Assembly: GCF_013166605.1 (NCBI RefSeq)
Contig: NZ_JABKKF010000001.1
Span: forward strand, 434,001-498,000
Reading direction: 5' to 3'
Length of the DNA: 64,000 bases
DNA from: Xylanibacter muris
GTDB lineage: Bacteria; Bacteroidota; Bacteroidia; Bacteroidales; Bacteroidaceae
Position numbers and translations under genes: made by a program. The stretch's first letter is position 1. Each line of letters begins with the position of its first letter. Under the pieces are notes generated by a model that saw nothing but the letters and a program-made list of their open reading frames with translations, was not told the origin of the DNA and searched no databases. Of this stretch, positions 37,374-47,139 are shown piece by piece.

Positions 37374-38177
37374 ATGGATACATTTTCACAGAGATTCTCA
37401 CTTGAGGGCAAGGTCGCTCTTGTGACGGGTGCGGCTTACGGAATTGGTTTTGCCATTGCAGAGGCGTATGCAATGGCCGGTGCGAAGATTGCATTTAACT
37501 GTCGTGGCCAGGAGCACATGGAAAAGGCGTTGGCTGATTATAAGGCAAAGGGTATTGACGCAAAAGGATATATTTGCGACGTCACAGACGAAGAGCAGGT
37601 GAAGGCAATGGTTGCCGACATAGAGAAAGAACTTGGAGTTATAGACATATTGGTGAATAACGCCGGCATTATCAAGCGTATTCCAATGACCGACATGTCT
37701 GTGGATGACTTCCGCAAGGTTATTGACATAGACCTGAATGCACCGTTTATCGTTTCAAAGGCAGTCCTTCCGGGAATGATAAAGAAAGGTCATGGTAAGA
37801 TTATCAATATCTGTTCAATGATGAGTGAGCTCGGCAGGGAGACCGTTTCTGCCTATGCCGCTGCAAAGGGAGGCCTGAAGATGCTTACACGCAATATATG
37901 TTCCGAGTTCGGTGAGCATAACATACAGTGTAATGGTATCGGTCCGGGCTATATCGCGACTCCTCAGACAGCTCCTCTCCGTGAGACACAGCCTGATGGA
38001 AGCCGTCATCCTTTTGACAAGTTCATTATCTCGAAGACTCCTGCCGCACGTTGGGGTACTCCTGAAGACCTTATGGGACCGGCCGTATTCCTTGCTTCAG
38101 ACGCTTCAGACTTTGTAAACGGGCATGTGCTCTATGTCGATGGCGGTATTCTCGCATATATAGGCAAGCAGCCATAA
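37374..38177 (+). CDS. kduD: 2-deoxy-D-gluconate 3-dehydrogenase / 2-keto-3-deoxygluconate oxidoreductase (KduD)
   Basis: NAD(P)-dependent short-chain dehydrogenase converting the KduI product to 2-keto-3-deoxygluconate. The Rossmann motif TGAAYGIG (about 19-26), the NNAG motif (about 96-99) and the catalytic Tyr/Lys in SAYAAAKGG (about 160-168) are present, and the C-terminal YVDGG is typical. The 267 residues fit the family. It is cotranscribed with kduI. Family membership is certain; the KduD assignment relies on context and sequence character. Confidence 0.93.
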   Translation: MDTFSQRFSLEGKVALVTGAAYGIGFAIAEAYAMAGAKIAFNCRGQEHMEKALADYKAKGIDAKGYICDVTDEEQVKAMVADIEKELGVIDILVNNAGIIKRIPMTDMSVDDFRKVIDIDLNAPFIVSKAVLPGMIKKGHGKIINICSMMSELGRETVSAYAAAKGGLKMLTRNICSEFGEHNIQCNGIGPGYIATPQTAPLRETQPDGSRHPFDKFIISKTPAARWGTPEDLMGPAVFLASDASDFVNGHVLYVDGGILAYIGKQP

Positions 38178-38301
38178 TAAAATAACATGGAACCGTATGT
38201 GCACAGGAAAGCATATTTGACTTGAATCAGAATCTGCCGGCAGTTTGTGTTAAAACGGGCAGTCTCAAAGCAGTGATACCGCTTTCCGGTGTGTTTCTAT
38301 A

Positions 38302-38345
38302 ATGATGACGGGGCCGTGGCAATTTTGCCACGGCCCCGTCATCAT
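38302..38345. terminator. 19-bp perfect hairpin between convergent kduD and HU genes
   Basis: ATGATGACGGGGCCGTGGC (38302-38320) pairs exactly with 38327-38345 across a 6-nt loop. On the plus strand no strong U-tract follows, but the position between convergent genes fits a bidirectional terminator. Confidence 0.75.
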
Positions 38346-38360
38346 ACTTTCATGCTATGA

Positions 38361-38636
38361 TTATTTATTAATCATTTCCGTCAGTTCAGAACCAGCCTTG
38401 AACTTCGCGATTTTCTTTGCTGCAATCTGAATCTTTTCTTTTGTGAGGGGATTGATTCCTTCGCGGGCCGGACGTTCGTTAACGCTGAATGTACCGAAAC
38501 CTACGAATGTTATCTTGTCGCCTGCGATAAGAGCGTCCTTAATGGCGTCAATTGTTGCGTTAAGAGCTTTTTTTGCATCTTCCTTACCCAAACCTGAGCC
38601 GGCCGCAATCTTCTCGATCAATTCTGTCTTTTTCAT
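38361..38636 (-). CDS. HU-family DNA-binding protein
   Basis: Small nucleoid protein of 91 residues. It begins MKKTELIEKIAAGSGLGKED and has the conserved DNA-contacting stretch GFGTFSVNERPAREGINP. It binds and bends DNA as a dimer. It is monocistronic with a consensus promoter and faces kduD across a strong hairpin. Confidence 0.97.
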   Translation of the reverse strand: MKKTELIEKIAAGSGLGKEDAKKALNATIDAIKDALIAGDKITFVGFGTFSVNERPAREGINPLTKEKIQIAAKKIAKFKAGSELTEMINK

Positions 38637-38697
38637 AACTCTGTTTTTAATTAATAATATTATTTCTTTTATATTTGTTGTCTTGACAAATTCTCCG

Positions 38698-38728
38698 CAA
38701 ATATAACTTAAAGAAATAAGAAATCAAA
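38698..38728 (-). promoter_or_regulatory. Promoter of the HU gene
   Basis: On the minus strand TTTG (38728-38725), 19 nt, TATATTTG (38705-38698): an exact Bacteroidetes consensus, with a leader of about 55 nt. Confidence 0.8.
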
Positions 38729-38810
38729 CAAAAAATAAAGAAAAGTGATGATATTCTATAAAAATAGATGCTAAACACTTGTTTAAATGCTGTTTGACAG
38801 ATATTTTTCG

Positions 38811-38818
38811 TAATTTTG
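38811..38818 (+). promoter_or_regulatory. Putative -7 box for the rhomboid gene
   Basis: TAATTTTG (38811-38818) matches TAnnTTTG, 47 bp before the start codon. The nearest upstream TTTG (38793-38796) is only 14 nt away, so the -33 element is uncertain. Confidence 0.5.
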
Positions 38819-38865
38819 CAGCCGATAAATGATATATTTTAATTTAGAAACAGGAAACAGTAATT

Positions 38866-39825
38866 ATGCGCAACATTCCGGTAATAACGAAAAATCTGCT
38901 TATAATCAATGCCATTGTATTCATTGCCACTTATATTATCGAGAGAGCCGGTATTGATTTCACTTCCATATTCGGATTGCATTTCTTTTTGGCGGAGGAT
39001 TTCCATATCTATCAGTTTGTGACTTATCAGTTTCTTCATGGCGGGTTTACGCATATATTCTTCAATATGTTTGCATTGTGGATGTTCGGATGCGTTATAG
39101 AGAATGTGTGGGGACCAAAGAAATTTCTTTTCTATTATATTTCCTGTGGAGTCGGTGCCGGCGTATTGCAGGAACTTGCCCAATTGTGCTCGTTCTATTT
39201 CACTGTCAGTGCCCAGGATCCCAGTATAGGAATGTTGGATATATTTGCTGTCGGTGACGCTTTGTCCCGCCAGCTTAATTCATGGACAACCATAGGCGCG
39301 TCCGGTGCCGTATATGCGATCCTGCTCGCGTTCGGCATGACATTCCCAAATGAGCGCATATTCATATTTCCTCTTCCCATACCGGTCAAGGCAAAGTGGT
39401 TTGTAATGTTTTATGCCGGTATAGAATTCTTCTCGGCCATGAGCGGTCCGGGCGACAATGTCGCGCACATGGCACACCTTGGCGGAATGCTCTTCGGCTA
39501 TCTTATGATAAGGTATTGGAATAAGAATCCGCATTCCGGAGGCTTCGGTGAGAGAAATAATATCTTTGGAAATTTAAAGGACGGTTTTGGCCGTCAGAAG
39601 AAAAACTTTTTCAGTGGCTTTGGCAACGGCAGGCCGTCTTCCGGCAATGATGGCGACGTTTCCGGCCGGCAGCGTTTTTCGCGTGAAGATGACTGGGAGT
39701 ATAACGAGCGTATGAAGGCAAGGCAAGTTGAAACGGACCGTATTCTTGACAAGATACGCAAAAGCGGATATGACAGTCTTACCGAAAGTGAAAAGCGTTT
39801 CCTGTTTGAGAGCGGTGATAAATAG
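38866..39825 (+). CDS. Rhomboid family intramembrane serine protease
   Basis: Six-helix inner-membrane protease. The catalytic serine lies in GASGAVYA (Ser146) and the catalytic histidine in HMAHLGG (His204). The conserved HGGFTHIFFNMFALW loop is at about 61-75. The C-terminal cytosolic tail (about 225-319) is charged and ends in SLTESEKRFLFES, a helix pair often found in Bacteroidetes rhomboids. The next gene starts immediately after the stop codon, so the two are cotranscribed. The substrate is unknown. Confidence 0.95.
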   Translation: MRNIPVITKNLLIINAIVFIATYIIERAGIDFTSIFGLHFFLAEDFHIYQFVTYQFLHGGFTHIFFNMFALWMFGCVIENVWGPKKFLFYYISCGVGAGVLQELAQLCSFYFTVSAQDPSIGMLDIFAVGDALSRQLNSWTTIGASGAVYAILLAFGMTFPNERIFIFPLPIPVKAKWFVMFYAGIEFFSAMSGPGDNVAHMAHLGGMLFGYLMIRYWNKNPHSGGFGERNNIFGNLKDGFGRQKKNFFSGFGNGRPSSGNDGDVSGRQRFSREDDWEYNERMKARQVETDRILDKIRKSGYDSLTESEKRFLFESGDK

Positions 39826-40932
39826 ATGGTAAGTCAGTTAAAGCAAATAACGGTGAATATGGCGGCGGGAGCGAATGTGGCTACTGTCATCATGATGTTT
39901 TTGTCGGGATTCTCAGATTATTGGGATCCTGTCAGGTTTCCCGTGTTGTCGTGCACAGGCCTTGCATTCCCGGTGTTTCTTGCCGTCAACATGGCGTTTC
40001 TTTTCTTTTGGCTTGCCTTTAAACGTATATACATGTCAATACCTTTGGTCGGATATCTTGCATGTTATGTGCCTTTGAGAATATATATGCCGTTGAATCT
40101 TCCGGAAGATATGCCTGAGGATGTCATAAAGGTTCTCACATACAACGTTGAAAACTATACCGGTGATCCGAGGTATGAAGACGGATTCTCTAAAATATAT
40201 ACATATATAAAGGAAAGCAAGGCTGACATAGTGTGTATTCAGGAGGATAATTCGAAACTGTTCGCGGCAATGCGTGACAGTGTCGGAGCCCCATACGCGT
40301 ATTATGATACTACCGGTGTGGGCAACGCCTCCGTGAAGATGAATTGGCAGGGTATATACAGCCGTTTCCCGATTTTAAAGAAAGAAACGATCGGATATAC
40401 CTCAAAGGGAAACGGCAGTGTGGCATATTATCTGAAGATTGATAATGACACCGTTATTGTAGTAAACAATCATTTTGAAAGCAATCACCTTTCTCCTGAC
40501 GAACGTGAGATGTATAAGGATATGATTAAAGGCGATGTCGAGACCGATACGGCCAAGGCCGGATCGAAGATTATTTTTTCCAAGCTTGTCGAGGCCGTGG
40601 CCATGAGGGCGCCTCAGGCCGACTCCGTTCATCAATATATAGAGAACCATAAGGAATATCCTGTCATTGTATGCGGGGATTTTAACGACAACCCCATTTC
40701 ATATACCAGGCGCACAGTGGCAAAGGGACTTGTTGATTGTTATGTCGAAACAGGCCGTGGGATAGGATTGTCATATAATCGGAAAGGCTTTTTTGTCCGT
40801 ATCGACAATATTTTCTGTTCCGATAAGTTTAAGGCGTATAATTGTAAGGTTGATAATGAAATAGATGCATCCGACCATTATCCTATGTATTGTTGGTTAA
40901 GAATGGTGAATAAAAATGGAAAAAAGCCATAG
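39826..40932 (+). CDS. Membrane-anchored endonuclease/exonuclease/phosphatase family protein
   Basis: Three N-terminal membrane segments (about 10-90) precede an EEP-fold domain (about 100-365) with the motifs LTYNVENY, VCIQED, VCGDFND and SDHYPM that form the metal site. Members cleave phosphodiesters or phosphomonoesters in nucleic acids, lipids or inositol phosphates; the substrate here cannot be told. Its ATG directly abuts the rhomboid stop codon. This pairing is, to my knowledge, common in Bacteroidales. Confidence 0.9.
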   Translation: MVSQLKQITVNMAAGANVATVIMMFLSGFSDYWDPVRFPVLSCTGLAFPVFLAVNMAFLFFWLAFKRIYMSIPLVGYLACYVPLRIYMPLNLPEDMPEDVIKVLTYNVENYTGDPRYEDGFSKIYTYIKESKADIVCIQEDNSKLFAAMRDSVGAPYAYYDTTGVGNASVKMNWQGIYSRFPILKKETIGYTSKGNGSVAYYLKIDNDTVIVVNNHFESNHLSPDEREMYKDMIKGDVETDTAKAGSKIIFSKLVEAVAMRAPQADSVHQYIENHKEYPVIVCGDFNDNPISYTRRTVAKGLVDCYVETGRGIGLSYNRKGFFVRIDNIFCSDKFKAYNCKVDNEIDASDHYPMYCWLRMVNKNGKKP

Positions 40933-40971
40933 AAAAAAGCCAAAAGATTTTTCAAAGTGTAAAAAAATCAC

Positions 40972-40979
40972 TATATTTG
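40972..40979 (+). promoter_or_regulatory. Putative -7 box for secDF
   Basis: TATATTTG (40972-40979) followed by CAAG is a good -7 match 68 bp before secDF. A T-rich run near 40948-40952 replaces a clear TTTG -33 box. Confidence 0.55.
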
Positions 40980-41047
40980 CAAGCTTTATAACGCCATCTT
41001 GATGGCTCGGTTAAGGAATATAATAATTAAATAACATAAAAAATAAA

Positions 41048-44000
41048 ATGCAAAACAAAGGAATTGTAAAGTTTATCGCACTTATGCTTATGCTCGTGTG
41101 TATATTCTACCTTTCTTTCTCTTTTGTGACACGCCAGTATGAGAACAAGGCTGCGGCAATGGGAGAAAAGGCAGGCAAGGAGTACCTCGACTCAATGAAG
41201 AACGAGAAAGTGTATCTTGGCATTTATTCTCTGAAGCAGTGCCGTGAGATGCAAATAGGTCTCGGTCTTGACCTTAAGGGCGGTATGAACGTGATTCTTG
41301 AGGTTTCTGTACCGGATGTAATCATGGTATTGGCCGACCACAAGACAGACCCGGCATTCATAAAGTCAATGCAGGAGGCAAAGAAAGAGGAGGAGACAAG
41401 TCAGAATGACTTTATCTCTCTGTTCGTTAAGTATTATCATCAGAATGCTCCCGGCCACCGTCTGGCTGAAATCTTCGCCACTCAGCAGATGAAGGGAAAG
41501 GTAAGCACACAAAGTAGTGATGCTGAAGTGGAGCGCGCCTTACGTGCGGAGGTTCAGTCGGCTGTAGACAACTCTTTCAATGTTGTACGTAACCGTATAG
41601 ATAAGTTCGGTGTCGTTCAGCCGAATATCCAGAAACTTGAAGGCCAGTCCGGACGTATCATGGTTGAAATGCCTGGTGTTCAGGAGCCTGACCGTGTGCG
41701 CAAGCTTCTTCAGGGAAGTGCCAACCTTGAATTTTGGGAGACATATAACAGTCAGGAGATAGTTCCTTATCTTGCACAGCTCAACCAGCGTTTTGCAAAT
41801 GAGAATGCTGACAACAAGGCTGTAAATGATACTGTACAGGCTGCTGCTGACACTGTAAGCACTGCCGCCGACACGGCAAAGGCAACAAGCCTTGCCGCTG
41901 CGATCAGCGGAAAGAAAGCGGAAAAGAAAGTCGTGTCGAAAGAAGCACAGGCCGAATTGCTTAAGAAGCAGAATCCGTTGTTCTCCGTGTTCCAGCCCGT
42001 ACAGGGACAGAGCCTTAGCGTAGTCGGATATTCTTCATCAAGAGACACAGCGGATGTAAACAAGATTATCTATTCTGAACTGGCAAGACAGATACTTCCG
42101 TCGGATGTGAAACTTCTTTGGAGTGCGAAGGCCGCAGACTTTGATCCTAAAGCCGATGTATACGAACTTCATGCGATAAAGGTTTCGGAACCTTCCGGCC
42201 GTGCACCGCTTGAGGGTGACGTGATAACGACAGCCAAGGATGAGTTTGACCAGATGGGACATCCTTGTGTTTCAATGCAGATGAATTCCGACGGTGCGCG
42301 CCGTTGGGCACAGCTTACCAAAATGAATATTGGCAAGGCTATAGCCATCGTTCTTGATAACACTGTATACAGTGCACCCCGTGTGAACGGAGAGATTGCC
42401 GGAGGAAATTCACAGATTACAGGTAACTTTACCATTGAGGATACCAAAGACCTTGCGAATACCCTTAACTCAGGTAAGATGCCTGCTCCGACACGTATCG
42501 TACAGGAAGAGGTCGTTGGTCCTACACTTGGCGCACAGTCTATCCAACAGGGACTTATGTCATTTGTTGTGGCGTTTGTATTGCTGATGATTTACATGGT
42601 GGTATTGTATAATGTGATACCCGGTATGCTCGCAAATGTCGCATTGCTGTTCAACCTGTTCTTTACCTTGGGTATATTAGCGTCATTCCAGGCCGCACTC
42701 ACCATGCCGGGTATCGCCGGTATCGTGCTTACTCTCGGTATGGCCGTTGACGCCAACGTGCTTATTTACGAGCGTACGAAAGAGGAATTGCGTAACGGTT
42801 TCAATGTAAAGGAAGCCATGAAGAAAGGATATTCAAATGCCTTCTCTGCAATTTTCGACTCAAACCTCACATCTATAATTACCGGTGTGATTCTTTACGT
42901 GTTCGGAACCGGTCCTATCCGTGGCTTTGCCACTACATTGATAATCGGTATCTGCTGTTCGTTCTTTACCGCAGTATACCTCACACGTCTTGTTTACAAT
43001 CATCAGTTGAGTCGTGACAAGTGGCTTAACCTCACATTCACTACCAATTTCTCAAAGAACATGCTTCAGAACATGAAGGTCAACTTCATGGGCATGTACA
43101 AGAGGACATTCACAATCTGGGGTGTGGTTGCGGTTCTGTTTGTCATTTGCTTCGGTCTGCGTGGTCTTAGCAAGAGTATCGACTTTACCGGTGGCCGCAA
43201 CTATGTTGTCGTATTGGAGAAAGGCATTGAGCCGGAGCAGGTTCGTACCGTTCTCAACGGTGCATTCGGTGATGCAAACGTCAGTGTCATCGCTTTGGGT
43301 ACAGACGGCAAGACAATACGTATATCTACCAACTATAAGATAGAGTCAAACGATCCGAATATCGATGATGAGGTAGAGACAGTGCTTTTCAATGCCTTGT
43401 CTAAGGCGAACATGGTAACTCAGAAAGATGTTCACGCATTCAAGAATCCGGATATCCGTAGCGGCGGTTCCATCGTCAGCAGTACAAAGGTTGGTCCTGC
43501 AATTGCAAAGGATATTACTTACGGTGCCATTGTGAGCGTTATTTTCGCTTTGGTAGCTATCTTCGTTTACATCCTTATCCGTTTCCATAACGTTGCATTC
43601 TCTATAGGTTCAACCATAGCTCTTGCCCTTGATACACTCATTGTAATAGGATTCTATTCTGCATTGTGGGGTATAGTTCCCATGTCGCTTGAGATTGATC
43701 AGACGTTTATCGGAGCCATACTTACCGTTATCGGTTACTCCATAAATGATAAGGTGGTTGTGTTCGACCGTGTGCGTGAGAACATCCAGCTTTATGGCAA
43801 GCGCGACCGCATGGTGATATTCAATGATTCATTGAACCAGACTCTGGCACGTACCATAAATACATCCGCTACGACATTGCTCGTATTGCTTTGTATCTTC
43901 TTCCTTGGTGGTGACAGTATCCGCAGCTTCTCGTTTGCAATGATTCTCGGTGTTGTGTTCGGAACTCTGTCTTCAATATTCATTGCCGCTCCTATTGCAT

Positions 44001-44056
44001 ACCTTATAATGCGCAAGACAGGCCGTAAGGGAGAGAAGAATGTTGCGGTTGCATAA
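41048..44056 (+). CDS. secDF: Fused SecD-SecF protein translocase subunit
   Basis: Inner-membrane proton-driven accessory of the Sec translocon, with SecD and SecF in one 1002-residue chain as is usual in Bacteroidetes. The SecD part has the first membrane helix (about 7-28), DLKGGMNVILEV (about 77-88), the large periplasmic domain with VRNRIDKFGVVQPNIQ, and the helix with LTLGMAVDANVLIYERTKEE. The SecF part (from about 685) has DFTGGRNYVV and the matching TVIGYSINDKVVVFDRVREN. An Ala-rich, low-complexity insert lies at about 255-310. It is monocistronic, ending in a terminator. Confidence 0.98.
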   Translation: MQNKGIVKFIALMLMLVCIFYLSFSFVTRQYENKAAAMGEKAGKEYLDSMKNEKVYLGIYSLKQCREMQIGLGLDLKGGMNVILEVSVPDVIMVLADHKTDPAFIKSMQEAKKEEETSQNDFISLFVKYYHQNAPGHRLAEIFATQQMKGKVSTQSSDAEVERALRAEVQSAVDNSFNVVRNRIDKFGVVQPNIQKLEGQSGRIMVEMPGVQEPDRVRKLLQGSANLEFWETYNSQEIVPYLAQLNQRFANENADNKAVNDTVQAAADTVSTAADTAKATSLAAAISGKKAEKKVVSKEAQAELLKKQNPLFSVFQPVQGQSLSVVGYSSSRDTADVNKIIYSELARQILPSDVKLLWSAKAADFDPKADVYELHAIKVSEPSGRAPLEGDVITTAKDEFDQMGHPCVSMQMNSDGARRWAQLTKMNIGKAIAIVLDNTVYSAPRVNGEIAGGNSQITGNFTIEDTKDLANTLNSGKMPAPTRIVQEEVVGPTLGAQSIQQGLMSFVVAFVLLMIYMVVLYNVIPGMLANVALLFNLFFTLGILASFQAALTMPGIAGIVLTLGMAVDANVLIYERTKEELRNGFNVKEAMKKGYSNAFSAIFDSNLTSIITGVILYVFGTGPIRGFATTLIIGICCSFFTAVYLTRLVYNHQLSRDKWLNLTFTTNFSKNMLQNMKVNFMGMYKRTFTIWGVVAVLFVICFGLRGLSKSIDFTGGRNYVVVLEKGIEPEQVRTVLNGAFGDANVSVIALGTDGKTIRISTNYKIESNDPNIDDEVETVLFNALSKANMVTQKDVHAFKNPDIRSGGSIVSSTKVGPAIAKDITYGAIVSVIFALVAIFVYILIRFHNVAFSIGSTIALALDTLIVIGFYSALWGIVPMSLEIDQTFIGAILTVIGYSINDKVVVFDRVRENIQLYGKRDRMVIFNDSLNQTLARTINTSATTLLVLLCIFFLGGDSIRSFSFAMILGVVFGTLSSIFIAAPIAYLIMRKTGRKGEKNVAVA

Positions 44057-44115
44057 TTGTTACTTGGACAAATGTGATAATTTAATTGCATAAATCCATA
44101 TTTGGAATCTCTTAT

Positions 44116-44150
44116 AAGGCGTATCGTTTTAATGCGGTACGCCTTTTTTA
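44116..44150 (+). terminator. Rho-independent terminator of secDF
   Basis: AAGGCGTA (44116-44123) pairs with TACGCCTT (44138-44145) and runs into TTTTTT. It lies 60 bp after the stop codon. Confidence 0.85.
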
Positions 44151-44282
44151 TGAGCTGTGACAATCCTGTATGAATATTGCCATGGCTGGAAAATGTGCAT
44201 GATGTATGGTTTTTCATTTATGCCCGTGGAAATAGAAATAATGTGGTATAAGGAAGGATATATAAAAAAACAGGACTTTTAT

Positions 44283-44313
44283 TTTGTATTATCTCTGTTT
44301 TTACGTAACTTTG
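44283..44313 (+). promoter_or_regulatory. Promoter of tRNA-Arg
   Basis: TTTG (44283-44286), 19 nt, TAACTTTG (44306-44313): a consensus Bacteroidetes promoter about 50 bp upstream of the tRNA. Confidence 0.75.
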
Positions 44314-44363
44314 CAGGGTGAAAGCTTTCATGTAAAGAAAGATTTACAGATTCTATTGATGAT

Positions 44364-44435
44364 GCTCTGATAGTTCAATGGATAGAATAGCTCTCTCCTA
44401 AAGAGTAGATCCGGGTTCGATTCCCGGTCGGAGTA
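44364..44435 (+). tRNA. tRNA-Arg (anticodon CCT)
   Basis: A cloverleaf can be drawn by eye. The acceptor stem is GCTCTGA with TCGGAGT (containing G-T and T-G wobbles). The D arm contains GTTCAATGGATAGAAT. The anticodon stem GCTCT/AGAGT encloses the loop CTCCTAA (anticodon CCT). The T arm is CCGGG-TTCGATT-CCCGG. CCA is not encoded. Confidence 0.95.
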
Positions 44436-44703
44436 CAGATAGAATAGATAAAGTCCGATAGTTTATTGGGTGGAAGAGTTTGTTGCCTCAATAGACGATT
44501 ATCTTATGTTTTTGTTTGGATACAGTCAGGATGGAAACCATATCCTTTGAGTGGGGTCGGGGCTTGGCACGTGTTATTGATATGAAAAGAAATGTGTGTC
44601 CGTTCTTTTCGGTGCAATGCTTTCGTCCGATTGTTTCAAAAAAGCATGTTCGGTTAAAATAATTGCATATTTTCCGCGTTCCTTCTATAAAGGAAAAACA
44701 ATT

Positions 44704-46965
44704 ATGAAAAAGATACTTTTATCGGTATGTGTAATTCTGTATGCGGCTGCTTCACAGGCTCAGAAGTCATCCATGAGGGAATATGTGGATCAGCTTATGC
44801 GGAAAATGACATTACATGAAAAGATAGGGCAGCTTAATCTTATGGTGGCCGGTGATATTACTACCGGTGGGGTCATGGACACACGTGTCGGCGGAGATAT
44901 TGCGGCTGGTAATATCGGTGGGGTCTTCAACATAAAGGGTATAGACAAGATACGTGCCATTCAGGATATAGCTGTGAAGAAGTCGCGTCTCGGTATTCCG
45001 CTTATTGTGGGCATGGATGTTATCCACGGTTATGAGACAATATTCCCCATTCCGCTGGCCATGTCATGTTCATGGGATATGGAGGCCATAGAGCGCAGTG
45101 CCATGATAGCCGCAAAGGAATGCAGTGCTGACGGAATAAACTGGACGTTCTCGCCAATGACGGATATTGCCCTTGATGCCCGATGGGGACGTATAAGCGA
45201 GGGTGGAGGTGAGGATCCGTTTCTTGGAAGCCGTATAGCGGAGGCCATGGTGCGCGGCTATCAGGGTGATTATTCTAAGCCGTATAACATCATGGCATGT
45301 CTGAAGCATTTTGCCTTATATGGGGCGGTGGAGGCCGGACGTGACTACAACACGGTGGACATGAGCCGCATACGCATGTATAACAGGTATTTCCCGCCAT
45401 ATAAGGCTGCGGTAGATGCGGGTGTGGGCAGTGTGATGTCGTCATTCAATATTGTTGACGGTGAGCATGCTACGGCCAACAGGTGGCTCCTCACCGACTT
45501 GTTGCGTGATCAATGGAACTTTGACGGCTTTGTCGTGACAGACTATGAGTCGATAGGTGAGATGACAAAACACGGTTTCGCTCCGCTTGCCGAGTCATCT
45601 GTGATGGCACTTAGGGCAGGTACGGATATGGATATGTGTTCCCGGGGCTTTGTCGGCACATTGGAGAAATCGCTGAAAGAGGGCCTTGTGACAATAGAGG
45701 AAATAGACTTGGCATGCCGTCGAGTGCTTGAGGCAAAGTATAAACTCGGATTGTTTGCCGATCCATATAAATATCTTGACAAGAAGCGTGCAAAGAAAGA
45801 TATATTCACGGCAGAGAACCGTAAGGCCGCACGTGACATCGCGGCAGAGACATTCGTGCTTCTGAAGAATGAAGGCAACTTGCTGCCGCTGAAAAAACAA
45901 GGTAAGATAGCACTTATAGGTCCGCTTGCCAATACGCGTAGCAATATTACTGGTACATGGTGTGTGGCGCAGACCCCAGAACGTTATTCCACTTTGAAGG
46001 ACGGAATGGAACGTGCCGTCGGTGACAAGGCTGTCGTGCTCTATGCCCAGGGATGTAACATAAGCCGCGATGAGGCATTCCAAAGAGATTCCGAATTTGG
46101 CAGGACTATAGAGCGTGGTGATGAAAAACAGCTGAAGGCAGAGGCCGTTCAGGTGGCAGGGATGGCCGATGTGATTGTCTGTGCCATGGGCGAATGCTCC
46201 GAAATGTCTGGTGAGTCGTCAAGCCGTGCAAATCTTGATCTGCCTGATGTGCAGATGGAACTTCTGAAGGAGCTTGTCGCGTTGGGCAAGCCAGTGGTCC
46301 TGCTTAATTTCTCAGGTCGTCCGACGGTGATGAAATGGGAAGACGATAATGTACAGGCAATCCTTAACGTATGGTTCGGAGGCAGTGAGGCCGCTGATGC
46401 CATAGCCGATGTGGTGTTTGGCGACAAGGTGCCGTGCGGGCGTCTTACGGCAACGATGCCTCAGGCAGTGGGGCAGTTGCCGCTGTATTATAATCATCTT
46501 AACACAGGACGTCCTGTGCCGGAGGGTGCAAATAAGTATTACAAGTATCGCAGCAATTATCTTGATATGCGCAATGACCCGTTGTATCCTTTTGGCTACG
46601 GGCTGTCGTATACCACATTCTCATACAGTGACTTGCAGCTTAGCAGCAATACAATGGCTGCCGACGGTGACGTGAAAGTGTCTGTAATGGTCACCAATAC
46701 CGGTGGCCGCGATGCGGCCGAGGTGGTGCAGTTGTATATCAGGGACGTGTTTGCATCTATAGCCCGTCCGGTGAAAGAGCTGAAGGGGTTTGAGCGTATT
46801 GAGCTTAAGGCAGGTGAAAGCCGCAGGGTAGAGTTTACGGTCACTCCTGATTTACTTAAATTCTATAACCGTAATCTCGACTTTGTGCTTGAACCGGGGG
46901 ATTTCGAGATAATGGTAGGGCCTAACAGCCGCGATTTGAAGAAACTGAAACTAACGGTTAAATAA
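44704..46965 (+). CDS. bglX: GH3 family beta-glucosidase-like enzyme
   Basis: Periplasmic exo-glycosidase. The start at 44704 was chosen because MKKILLSVCVILYAAASQAQ is a clear signal peptide. The GH3 N-terminal barrel (about 30-380) includes FSPMTDIALDARWGRISEGG, KHFALYGAVEAGRDYN and the nucleophile Asp280 in FVVTDYES. The GH3 C-terminal sandwich (about 400-620) and a fibronectin type III-like domain (about 670-750; VVQLYIRDVFASIARPVKEL) follow. The length of 754 residues fits BglX-type enzymes. It is monocistronic with a strong terminator. BglX-type beta-glucosidase is most likely; beta-xylosidase or galactosidase activity cannot be excluded. Confidence 0.93.
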   Translation: MKKILLSVCVILYAAASQAQKSSMREYVDQLMRKMTLHEKIGQLNLMVAGDITTGGVMDTRVGGDIAAGNIGGVFNIKGIDKIRAIQDIAVKKSRLGIPLIVGMDVIHGYETIFPIPLAMSCSWDMEAIERSAMIAAKECSADGINWTFSPMTDIALDARWGRISEGGGEDPFLGSRIAEAMVRGYQGDYSKPYNIMACLKHFALYGAVEAGRDYNTVDMSRIRMYNRYFPPYKAAVDAGVGSVMSSFNIVDGEHATANRWLLTDLLRDQWNFDGFVVTDYESIGEMTKHGFAPLAESSVMALRAGTDMDMCSRGFVGTLEKSLKEGLVTIEEIDLACRRVLEAKYKLGLFADPYKYLDKKRAKKDIFTAENRKAARDIAAETFVLLKNEGNLLPLKKQGKIALIGPLANTRSNITGTWCVAQTPERYSTLKDGMERAVGDKAVVLYAQGCNISRDEAFQRDSEFGRTIERGDEKQLKAEAVQVAGMADVIVCAMGECSEMSGESSSRANLDLPDVQMELLKELVALGKPVVLLNFSGRPTVMKWEDDNVQAILNVWFGGSEAADAIADVVFGDKVPCGRLTATMPQAVGQLPLYYNHLNTGRPVPEGANKYYKYRSNYLDMRNDPLYPFGYGLSYTTFSYSDLQLSSNTMAADGDVKVSVMVTNTGGRDAAEVVQLYIRDVFASIARPVKELKGFERIELKAGESRRVEFTVTPDLLKFYNRNLDFVLEPGDFEIMVGPNSRDLKKLKLTVK

Positions 46966-47022
46966 AACTGCGAGCCGGATTCAAAAGCAAAACTTGTTTT
47001 CGGAGGGAGTATCTAAGGATAC

Positions 47023-47080
47023 AAAACAGCCAACTAATTCATGCTGGAAGCATTGTGAATTAGTTGGCTGTTTTTTTGAT
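47023..47080. terminator. Strong terminator between GH3 gene and fimbrial operon
   Basis: AAAACAGCCAACTAATTCA (47023-47041) pairs exactly with 47056-47074, followed by more T. A small inner hairpin (TGCT-GGA-AGCA) extends the stem. With A on one side and T on the other it can serve both convergent units. Confidence 0.9.
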
Positions 47081-47139
47081 TGTTAAATGAATATCCCTAC
47101 ACCGTGTTCTGCATTTAGCTATAGTTACTATAATGTGTG

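Larger units (their letters stand above)
44057..44703 (+). other. 647-bp region with terminator and tRNA
   Basis: It holds the secDF terminator, the tRNA-Arg promoter and the tRNA gene. From 44436 to 44703, before the GH3 gene, I see no convincing promoter or gene; an in-frame extension of the GH3 gene to 44596 lacks a signal peptide at its N-terminus and was not accepted. Confidence 0.6.

Noticed and set aside
41800-41980. Frameshift or foreign insert in secDF
   Set aside because: The Ala-rich, charged stretch is in frame and conserved SecD motifs continue on both sides; it is a low-complexity loop.
44596-44703. Upstream start for the GH3 gene
   Set aside because: The extension would bury the clear signal peptide that begins at 44704.
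44364-44703. tRNA-linked integration site
   Set aside because: No integrase, no duplicated tRNA 3' end and no mobile genes are visible next to tRNA-Arg.
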